Below, one piece after another: positions 1 to 6,691 of a DNA stretch of 7,719 nt; position 1 is the stretch's first letter, and every line of letters begins with the position of its first letter. The notes under the pieces were generated by a model. It did no database searches. It was not told the origin of the DNA and worked only from the letters and a program-made list of their open reading frames with translations. The DNA is taken from contig JBEICN010000042.1 of the NCBI GenBank assembly GCA_040383945.1, positions 1-7,719 of the forward strand, given 5' to 3'. Source of the DNA: CAIVSN01 sp040383945. GTDB lineage: Bacteria > Patescibacteriota > Gracilibacteria > BD1-5 > UBA2023. A program made the translations under genes and the position numbers.

Positions 1-233
1 AGTCAGGTAATCTTGACTACAAATTCTGACCGATATGTCTCGGCAAGCATTATAGCCTCCGGAGTAGCTCCTTCTGCTGGATCGTAGACCGTCTGCGTAA
101 TACCATAACGGTCCCGCATATCAATAAAAATAACCCCACCGTGGTCTCGGCGATTGGCTACCCATCCCGCGAGTGTAACGGTTTGTCCGATATTTTTTGC
201 AGTAAGTTCTCCGCAAGTATGGCTTCTGTGCAT
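1..233 (-). CDS. aspS: Aspartyl-tRNA synthetase, N-terminal part (cut by left edge)
   Basis: Class II aminoacyl-tRNA synthetase that charges tRNA-Asp in the cytoplasm. Only the first 77 residues are present; the gene continues past the left edge. They form the start of the anticodon-binding OB-fold and match bacterial AspRS closely: HTCGEL, then GQTVTLAGWV, RRDHGGVIFIDMRDR and a DP near residue 51. The start is taken as the ATG at 231-233, because the family begins with M-x-R-[ST]-H-x-C-G-E-L; the open frame further upstream encodes low-quality Phe-rich sequence. Residue 77 is encoded by UGA (TCA at 3-5 on the plus strand), just after EFVVKIT. AspRS has a conserved Gly here (V-T-G-T-V), so this is table-25 glycine and not a stop. 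No Shine-Dalgarno motif precedes the start. The identification is firm from the OB-fold motifs, although the catalytic domain lies outside the window. Confidence 0.95.
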
Positions 234-278
234 ATGTATACGATAAAAAAGGGCGGTAACCCGCGCTAAAACGTGGGT

Positions 279-306
279 ATTATGGGAAAAATATGAAAAA
301 AAGCAA
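279..306 (-). promoter_or_regulatory. Candidate aspS promoter
   Basis: On the minus strand TTGCTT (301-306) and CATAAT (279-284) are separated by 16 bases and lie about 45-70 bases before the aspS start, in a T-rich tract. The spacing suits a sigma-70-type promoter, but both boxes are imperfect. The 5' leader would be about 40 nt and includes a small GC hairpin (253-264) followed by six Ts. Confidence 0.35.
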
Positions 307-458
307 AAGGACGTGGGAAAAAAGGTTTTGTAACATTGGTTGATGTGCTCATGCAACCATCAGTAGCACGACCTCCTACCTCAAATATTTCCCGAGGCAT
401 GAATCGGTTCAAGTGAAAAAATCGGCGGGAAGAATATGACAGTTCCTCCGAATTCCCA

Positions 459-486
459 TTGCGAAACCGAGTCATTCTCATAGAAT
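459..486 (+). promoter_or_regulatory. Candidate promoter of the membrane-protein gene
   Basis: TTGCGA (459-464) and TAGAAT (481-486) are spaced by 16 bases. The predicted start point is near 493, giving a very short leader before the ATG at 509. No Shine-Dalgarno motif is visible in that leader. The boxes were matched by eye only. Confidence 0.4.
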
Positions 487-508
487 AGAAAAAATTTTCT
501 TTTTTACT

Positions 509-1906
509 ATGCTTCAATCCTATTGGCTTTCTCTCCGACTTATTGCAAATGATGTACTTCGACTCTATCAAAATTTTTGGCATTGGAATCTATCCAAAAT
601 TGTTATTTTGGTCGTGACACTGGTAGTGGCGATACTGATTTCAGTTCCCTTTCTTGGTGCAATTTGGTACCTATTGAGCGATATGGTCAATGGTCTGGGC
701 TCAGAATCATTGCAAGACATTTTGGTATCAGGAGCGATTTCAGAAGACATGCTCAACGCTCTCATGTCGAATTATTGGGCTCTTGGAGCGATCATTTTCT
801 GCGCTGCGAGTATTTTTGTCATACTCACCAGTATGATGACCTATGGTTACTACTTATCGAGCCGAGTATATAAGTCTTACCTTGATGGAACACCTCTCAG
901 CGTTCTGAAGAATGACTATTTTAGTATTCCACATATTTTGAAGTTTTTAGGGATTCTTGGTTGGTCTTCTCTCTATCTCATGATACCTCTTCTTTGCGGA
1001 ATGGTAGGTCTTGGCATACTCATGCTTCTCACCAACAATGGCATAATTACCTCAAAAATGACCATTGGAACTCTTGTGGGGATACTTGCCGTCGCATTTT
1101 TTGCATATTTCATTTTTATGGCTATTCGGGTGATGTTTTCGTATATCATGATGCTCGACTCAGATGCTCTTTTGACTCCGGCTCGAACTCTAGTAAAACG
1201 ATCCATTGCCTTAACAAAAGGAAATATCCCAAAAATTATTTCCCTAGTTTTGCCTTTTGCCATAGCCATAGCTATGACTGGAGCAATTTTCCAAACGGTC
1301 AAAGAGTATCGGGATATTTCGGTGATCACACAAGCCGGTAACGCAGCTTTTGCCGAAAATCCAAATGCGTTTGTTAACGATCATGTATATATTCAAAATG
1401 AATACCTCTCGCTTTCACGACTCAACGAGGAAGAAAAGAAAGGCGTACTCTTCATCAATAATGCTTTCGCTGTAAAAACAGATGGAATTGACCAGGAATA
1501 CGTAAAGTCGATGTATCCATACATTATGATAAGCGGAACTCTAGACAGCACCATGGACATCATTTGGCAAGTAGGGCTAGAGTTTATTCTATTCCTTCTG
1601 GTCAATGGGGTGATGCTCATGGTGTATATTTCTATTTACCACATCCTGAGAGCAACGGTTCCCGAGACTACATCTTCAACGCCTGCTCAAACGAGCAAAA
1701 CCGAGCAGATAGCCCCTGCCACATCAAAAAAAGTAGCCACAAAACAGAAAGTTACCACAAAAAAATCAGTGGCAAAACTCCCACAGAAAGCAAAAAGAAC
1801 ACTCCAAAATCAGTGGCAAAATCGACATCCAAAGCCCAAACAGAAGACCAAAAGAAATCTACGAAAAAGGATGCAAAACCAACGCCTAAAAAGAAGAAAT
1901 CAATAA
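509..1906 (+). CDS. Six-helix membrane protein with Lys-rich cytoplasmic tail (function unknown)
   Basis: The 465-residue product is an integral membrane protein that I cannot assign to a named family. Hydrophobic segments lie near residues 31-56, 91-116, 146-174, 186-216, 243-262 and 352-378. The positive-inside rule places both ends in the cytoplasm: the loops at 117-145 and 217-242 are basic, while the 57-90 loop is acidic. An 85-residue outer loop (263-348) separates helices 5 and 6. The segment RSIALTKGN (231-239) recalls integral membrane proteins of the DUF975/GPDP-memb kind, but this is only a resemblance. From residue 382 the tail is Ser/Thr/Lys-rich and then very basic. This tail probably contains a frame change near 1759-1777: the -1 frame, ending at 1914, has the more natural Lys/Thr/Pro repeat composition. 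The gene contains no in-frame UGA. It starts at the first ATG after a promoter-like site, is divergent from aspS, and ends before a long hairpin. Confidence 0.85.
   Translation: MLQSYWLSLRLIANDVLRLYQNFWHWNLSKIVILVVTLVVAILISVPFLGAIWYLLSDMVNGLGSESLQDILVSGAISEDMLNALMSNYWALGAIIFCAASIFVILTSMMTYGYYLSSRVYKSYLDGTPLSVLKNDYFSIPHILKFLGILGWSSLYLMIPLLCGMVGLGILMLLTNNGIITSKMTIGTLVGILAVAFFAYFIFMAIRVMFSYIMMLDSDALLTPARTLVKRSIALTKGNIPKIISLVLPFAIAIAMTGAIFQTVKEYRDISVITQAGNAAFAENPNAFVNDHVYIQNEYLSLSRLNEEEKKGVLFINNAFAVKTDGIDQEYVKSMYPYIMISGTLDSTMDIIWQVGLEFILFLLVNGVMLMVYISIYHILRATVPETTSSTPAQTSKTEQIAPATSKKVATKQKVTTKKSVAKLPQKAKRTLQNQWQNRHPKPKQKTKRNLRKRMQNQRLKRRNQ
1759..1765 (+). other. Possible frameshift site (A-heptamer, zero frame A AAA AAA)
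   Basis: Seven As lie in the tail of the membrane-protein gene, positioned as a classic -1 slippery heptamer relative to the reading frame (ACA AAA AAA TCA). Downstream, the -1 frame is open to a TAA ending at 1914 and encodes a KTPTESKK/KSVAK-type tail. The zero frame stays open to 1906, so both products have nearly equal length. This could be programmed slippage, polymerase slippage, a real indel or a sequencing error in the homopolymer. Confidence 0.35.
1762..1777 (+). repeat. 16-bp direct repeat, copy 1 (encodes KSVAK)
   Basis: The unit AAAATCAGTGGCAAAA recurs identically at 1806-1821. Copy 1 encodes Lys-Ser-Val-Ala-Lys in the annotated frame of the membrane-protein tail. The offset to copy 2 is 44 bases, not a multiple of three. 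Confidence 0.8.
1806..1821 (+). repeat. 16-bp direct repeat, copy 2 (out of frame with copy 1)
   Basis: Identical to copy 1 at 1762-1777. It reads KSVAK only in the -1 frame; in the annotated frame it gives a QNQWQN-like stretch. This is the main evidence that one base has been lost or gained, or that the ribosome shifts, between the copies. Confidence 0.8.
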
Positions 1907-1917
1907 CAAAATAATAG

Positions 1918-1967
1918 TAACTCTCACTATAAATCCCTCCATTCGGAGGGATTTATAGTGAGAGTTA
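1918..1967. terminator. Perfect 23-bp inverted repeat between convergent genes
   Basis: The left arm 1918-1940 pairs without mismatch with the right arm 1945-1967 around the 4-base loop ATTC. The inner stem is GC-containing (CCCTCC/GGAGGG) and the outer stem AT-rich. It sits 11 bases after the plus-strand stop (3 bases after the alternative -1 frame stop) and 61 bases past the beta-propeller stop on the other strand. This is the right place for a two-way terminator, although neither side has a strong U-tract. Confidence 0.75.
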
Positions 1968-2027
1968 GAAGAGAAATGCTCTTGATAACTTCCACAGAAA
2001 TACACACGGCATGCGTGCCTATTTTGA

Positions 2028-4370
2028 TTATCGTAGTGGCATCGGTTTTTCCATTATTGGAGTACTTGGATTTTTTTGAAGAATAACGCTTCACATCTTA
2101 ACAAGCGAGTCTCGGTTATCGTATGAGCGAATTTCATATCGAGAAAATGTGAAGGTGCGATCTCCAGCGTACATAACTCGATCAATGAATTGATGACTCT
2201 GTTGCCAGATCGCACTCGCCTTGTAAGCTCCCAATCCAGAATCAGCATAGCAGTATTCAGGAACATAGGAATTTGTGCTATCGGTACAAACTTCCTCTCC
2301 AGTGGTAAGTTTTCGACATACTTTTTCCTTTGGACGATACGCCTCACAATCCTTCTCACGCTGTTTCAAAAGCTCTGCATCATTCCATTCCAAATGACTG
2401 GCACGAGCTATTTCTTTTATTTTTGATCCAGTAGAGTTCGCGTCTATCTTGATAGAAACCAGTCCCTGAAAAATATCACTATAGTTGTATGGATTTTTGC
2501 TATCCTTGCTCGTATTCAACTGCATTGGCATATAGAGAGTATTCTTGGACTTTTGCCATACAAATAGGCGTGGATTACTGAGTGCTTCAGTAAAGCTTCC
2601 GACACCCCCGAGTGTCATGGTCGCTTCCTGAGTTGGCTTCGCAACATCAGATACATTATAGAGATCTATTTTTATACCAGAATTCTGCGTTCCACCCCAT
2701 TGGTTCGTGATGGTATCATAACCGACCCCGATGAGACGATTATCATCGTAAGGATGGAGATAGGTAGAATACCCAGGAATTTTCAGTTCACCTAGAACCT
2801 TCGGCTTTGTCGAATCAGTCAAATCAATAACGAATAGCGGATCGATTTGGAGAAATGTTACCAAATACAGTCGATTTCCAATGAATCGGGAAGATTGGAA
2901 ATTTTCTCCCACGCCCAGTCCAGTAAGCTCAGAAATTTTTCCAAGTTGGCTGTTGAGGATATATAGCTGAGACTCACGAACATCATTATTTTTCTGAGTA
3001 ACGAGTCGTACTTCCCCGACAGCATTTTCATCTATGGCATAATCCGAAATTAGCGTCCCTGGGACAAGTCCAGTTCTCAAATATTTTACGCGTGCTGGAT
3101 TGGTATCAAATTGATGAATGATGGTTTGTGTTCCAGGCTCAATCCATCTCATGATACAGTAAGCGCCGGGTGGACATGGACTCGTGCCTTGGTTGGTATA
3201 CAGACTGGAAGTAATATAGAGTTTACCAGATGCGGCAAGATACGCCTTACCAACATCTCCAAACATCATACTTGTCGCGGCAGCCTTCCACGAATTTCGG
3301 ATATCTATCTTGGTAATAGTAGTAAAACTCGGGCTAAAATTATAGTTATCAAGTGTGTCGGCATTTGGAAGTACATAATTGATATTCTGACAAGCGACCG
3401 CGTCCTTTTCTACAAAACGTTGCTTGTTTCTTGCCTCTGATAACGACTTATTGATATCCCCAGAAACTCGAGGAGTCCGAAATTCTATTCGCTTTGGCAA
3501 TACATTGGATGCCTTGAAATCCGCTGCAATCGCCTCGGAATCCAAATCCAAAGTTTCTCCATTTACTTTTGGAATATAGCGACTGATGGGAAACTTGAAT
3601 GATGTAGAAGTCATGACGGTAAGCTGTCATTGTGTGAGACGCGCCTCGCTCACATATCCATCGATTTGAGAATATCGTTCGATGAGCGGTTTTTGAATAT
3701 TGGATATGTCATATACTATGACAATAGCCTTATTTGATCGCTCAATCCATGCATTTGAGTATGCTTTGGCATTCCAGTAATATTTGCCAGCTATTACCAC
3801 CATTTTGTTACCTTCAATGAAGAGTTCGGCACTAGTAAACTCCGAGGGAAGCATTATTTTGGAAAGTAGTTCCAAACTGTCGTCTGCTCGATTGATATAG
3901 ATGGCTTTATCTTCTATGCGAGCAGTAAATAGGTATTTCCCGTTAGTTTTTACTTTTTCTGGCTCGTCTACTCCAAGTGTTCGAGTATTGGTTGCAGAAA
4001 AATCATCACTGGACCCAGGCACGCTAGCATCGGAAGACTTGCTCTGTTCTGTTTGTACAGAAGGAGCTCAAGTAGCGGGAGCTTCAGGTGTCTTGAGTCC
4101 TGGCATCATGACCCTATCGTCATACAGCCCTCCTCCGCCCCAACTATATGGTGGATATTTGAGATAATATAATTCCATAAAATCAGCTATCTTATCCCTC
4201 ATATCATTACAGCTTGCAAATGTATGCATAGCAAAATCTGGAGCCGGAGTGGTGGTAGTCGGGGACAAAAGCGTTGTATCTATCGTAGGAGCAGAAAGAG
4301 CTGGGGCAGCCAAAGGTGCAATCAAGCTCGTTACGAGAGCTACCCGTAAAATTGTGCGAAATGTATTCAT
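2028..4370 (-). CDS. Secreted beta-propeller domain protein (three in-frame UGA=Gly codons)
   Basis: Read with table 25 this is one 780-residue exported protein; under the standard code it breaks into three pieces at UGA codons for residues 101, 248 and 760. Residues 1-27 form a Sec signal peptide ending in APALSA. Then follow a Thr/Pro-rich stretch, a short helical segment (SCNDMRDKIADF...), a Gly-rich patch and a Ser-rich linker. The propeller begins near residue 125 with ATNTRTLGVDEPEKVKTNGKYLF, the hallmark of the PF09826 beta-propeller family (T-N-x-Q-x-x-G-V-D-E-x-D-x-V-K-T-D-G). Later blade signatures include IVIVYDISNIQKP and YVSEARLTQG, where Gly248 occupies a strand turn. Cys-containing insertions lie in the middle and near the C-terminus (four Cys around EKVCRK and EVCTDS), suggesting disulfides outside the cell. 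The last UGA is followed by SVIL and 16 further residues to TAA, completing a C-terminal strand. The partner or ligand is unknown; such domains usually serve protein binding. Confidence 0.9.
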
Positions 4371-4397
4371 ACGGAAGTTTTTAGAAAATACTTCTAT

Positions 4398-4425
4398 ATT
4401 TTAAACGGTTATATTTTGAATACAA
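4398..4425 (-). promoter_or_regulatory. Candidate beta-propeller promoter
   Basis: On the minus strand TTGTAT (4420-4425) and TAAAAT (4398-4403) are spaced by 16 bases, directly downstream of the 11-bp repeat array. This leaves a leader of about 20 nt before the ATG at 4370, with no Shine-Dalgarno motif. The -35 is poor, which would fit a promoter that depends on an activator. Confidence 0.35.
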
Positions 4426-4433
4426 GAGCGGTC

Positions 4434-4473
4434 GTGTGAAACCAAAGTGAAGAGCGTGTGAAGGGGGTGTGAA
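4434..4473 (-). promoter_or_regulatory. Four TTCAC direct repeats at exact 11-bp period (putative response-regulator site)
   Basis: On the minus strand TTCACAC, TTCACAC, TTCACTT and TTCACAC occupy 4467-4473, 4456-4462, 4445-4451 and 4434-4440. They start exactly 11 bases apart, about one helical turn. The array begins 4 bases after the stop of the RlpA/CAP gene and ends just before the candidate -35 of the beta-propeller gene. Same-face tandem repeats of about 11 bp are the typical target of OmpR/PhoB-family regulators; PHO boxes of Streptomyces PhoP use 11-nt units with a GTTCACC-like core. Regulation of the beta-propeller gene is inferred from position. Confidence 0.55.
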
Positions 4474-4477
4474 GGAG

Positions 4478-6607
4478 CTACTCTCCAAAAACTTGAGCAA
4501 GATAAACTTTCCCATTTTTGATGACCACCCCGATACCTACCTTGGACCAGTTTCCGAGCATATTCGCACGATGTCCTCCGGATAAACTCAGTCCTGCCTG
4601 AAGATATGCAGCACTCACCGTACCTCCGGCGACATTTTCTCAAACAGAACCTGATACTTCAATGCCGAGCCGTTTACTCATATCCCATATATATCCCCCC
4701 TGTGAGTCAACGTGCCCAACATAATCGCCATCCGACATATCTTGAGCCTTAAACTGGGCAAGGCGAGCCAGAGTGGGATCGATTGTTATTGACTTACGTC
4801 ATGCTTTTTCACGAATCTTATTGATAGAATCAAGCGTCTGACTCACGACGAGAGATTGGCTAGATTCTATGGAGCGATCCACAAAATCGAATTCATTCGG
4901 AAGAATAGCCAGGACATTTCCATTAACCACCGGCTCTATAATAGCAGGAAACCCTGTTTCATAATTAACCTCGAAGAGGTATACGCCCACTTCTCTCATC
5001 ACATAGGAAAAACTGGCCCCCTGTGAAGTAGAAAGATTCCCCTTGGTACCTATATAGGATTTTGGGAATAAAATCTTTTCCACTCTTCCAGCGGGCGTAA
5101 TGATATCGATCGTTCCCGAAATTTTTTGAAGACTTTCTTCGCTCAAAATAAAATTCGCGGTATTTCCTACGGTCCAACTTTTGAACTTTATATTACGCTC
5201 AGGTCGGTAGAGCGGTCAGGCTATCATTGATTTTGAATACAGCACAGATGAGGTGCTGTAGGTATCGTGAGAAAATGCTGTGGAACTCGTCCGCCCCGTA
5301 ACCGTAACTTGCACCTTTTGACCAGGTGTAATTCCCTCGAGCTCACTTGGCAGAAAAGCAAGCTTGCTCATACCCGTACGACTCACCTTGGCACTTTCCG
5401 ACTCAATAGTGATTCACCGGAATATTCCATTGGGAACATTCTCCAATTGTACCTCGTGCGTAGCAGTAAGATCTCCCGCCTCTCGTCGTTCTGATTGAAT
5501 TTGAGTGACGGTATTCGTGGGAGCAGATACAAAATATTGTTTTGAGTTCAATGCCTGTGGGTCAAGCACGGTAAAGCTCAGCGCACGAACTCCAGAGAAT
5601 CACCTCCCTGATGCAATGACAAACTCGTAATACCCCACCTCAACCAAAGGGTAATAGTATTCAAAGCGAGGAGGATTGGTCGATTCAAGCCCGAATGAAA
5701 TTTTTTTACCGCTAGGTGTGATGATATAAATAAGCGTTTCTGCTTCACCATTTGTTGTTACTCAGGAAATTTTGAGAGTTTCATTGGGTAAATACATATT
5801 TGGGATATTGGCATCCATTTCGATTCCCTGATCTTTGAAATAGTCCCATGGAAGATATTGCTTAACAGATTCTTTTGGAATGGTTCCCAAAGTGTTAACC
5901 GTTCCAGACAGACGACCGCGTGAAAGCGGTCACATCGTCATAAAGGCGGTGCGTGTAAGATCTACAATATCTGCATGCTTAGTACAGTTAGGACGGTCGT
6001 TTGCTTTGACAATTACCCCAATATCGCCATATCTGAGCTGGAGTAGTGTATTGAGTGGGATATCGCATCTTGCCGCAGAGAAGCCTGCATGTAGAAAAGT
6101 ATTGCCATTGGCGGTTTTGCCTCATTCAAAACTATTGGCATAATAAAGAAAATCAGCCGGCGTAACATTTTCCCATGTAGGAATTTCAGAAACTTGCGTA
6201 ACTGTCGGAGGAGGAAGAGGAGGTGGAGAAGAACTTTCGATTTTGGATACCGTCGGAACGGATTGCTTTGATTTTTGTATACGAAGTAACTCGGTAGATA
6301 AGTTTTTTTCGTACCGAATAATCATTGCCTCAAACCTATTTTTCTGAGCAACCGTGCGCGCCTTGGTCAAATTTTTATATGCCAAAGATATCCGTTTTTC
6401 CATCGTAACGATACGGCGGTTCGCAGTGATTCCAAGTGTTTGATACTGAGCACGAAATGACTGCACTGACTTGTCATAGCGTTGAGCCAATTGAGTATTT
6501 TTTTCAAAATTTATCTTGGAAAAAGCAAAAGCTGACGATGTCTCAACCAAAATAAATATAGCGAGTGCCAAAGTTACTCTGCCCGCATAGGATATTAATT
6601 TTTTCAT
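4478..6607 (-). CDS. Secreted RlpA-like DPBB / beta-sandwich / CAP-domain protein (eight UGA=Gly codons)
   Basis: With table 25 this is one 709-residue exported protein ending in TAG; UGA encodes residues 162, 226, 282, 336, 398, 464, 603 and 656. Residues 1-28 are a signal peptide (MKKLI..., hydrophobic core, SSAFAFS). Residues 30-120 are charged and helical, probably coiled coil, followed by a Pro-rich linker with PPPLPPP. Residues 150-245 form an RlpA-like double-psi beta barrel: LYYANSFEGGKTANG, SAARCDIPLNT, KANDRPNC, DIVDLTRTAF. The Glu and His used by lytic-transglycosylase RlpA are replaced by Asn169 and Arg180, so catalysis is doubtful; Cys181 and Cys208 could form a disulfide. Two related beta-sandwich modules follow (about 274-345 and 484-570). 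The C-terminal CAP/SCP domain (about 595-709) shows GHVDSQGG (His632), GENVAGG (Glu657) and GGHRANML (His679). It ends in VYLAQVFGE, as YkwD-type CAP proteins do. It probably acts at the cell wall or surface; the fusion's substrate is unknown. Confidence 0.92.
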
Positions 6608-6620
6608 GAATCTATTGTAC

Positions 6621-6626
6621 AGTATA
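6621..6626 (-). promoter_or_regulatory. Candidate -10 box of the RlpA/CAP gene
   Basis: TATACT on the minus strand lies 13 bases before the ATG at 6607, in an AT-rich stretch. No convincing -35 is found at standard spacing: a CTTGTT-like site is only about 14 bases upstream. No Shine-Dalgarno motif precedes the start. Confidence 0.3.
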
Positions 6627-6653
6627 TTTTTACAATTCGAAACAAGATTTTTA

Positions 6654-6681
6654 AAAAAACTACCGCGACTGATAGTTTTTT
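6654..6681. terminator. Terminator-like hairpin after the GGDEF gene
   Basis: The arms AAAAAACTA (6654-6662) and TAGTTTTTT (6673-6681) pair over 9 bp around a 10-base GC-containing loop. On the minus strand the hairpin lies 11 bases after the TAA of the GGDEF gene and ends in a run of seven Ts. It separates this gene from the RlpA/CAP gene downstream. The stem is mostly A-U pairs, so its strength is uncertain. Confidence 0.5.
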
Positions 6682-6691
6682 GTTGGTTACA

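Noticed and set aside
245..264. GCGG-GTTA-CCGC hairpin followed by six Ts on the minus strand in the aspS leader, looking like an attenuator
   Set aside because: The stem is only 4 bp and is followed by two Cs before the T-run; too weak to call a terminator, and no leader peptide or T-box-like features were seen.
234..356. Open frame extending aspS upstream by about 40 codons
   Set aside because: The extension is Phe/His-rich, matches no AspRS N-terminus and overlaps the candidate promoter; the family start motif begins at 233.
2013..2025. GGCATGCGTGCC small inverted repeat between the long hairpin and the beta-propeller stop
   Set aside because: The stem is only about 4 bp with no clear T-run; expected by chance.
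4401..4643. 80-codon minus-strand ORF within the CAP region
   Set aside because: It is a shadow: another frame of the same DNA encodes the conserved CAP motifs GENVAGG and GGHRANML.
5880..6143. 87-codon plus-strand ORF opposite the RlpA-like domain
   Set aside because: It is antisense to a recognisable conserved domain and its own translation shows no domain pattern.
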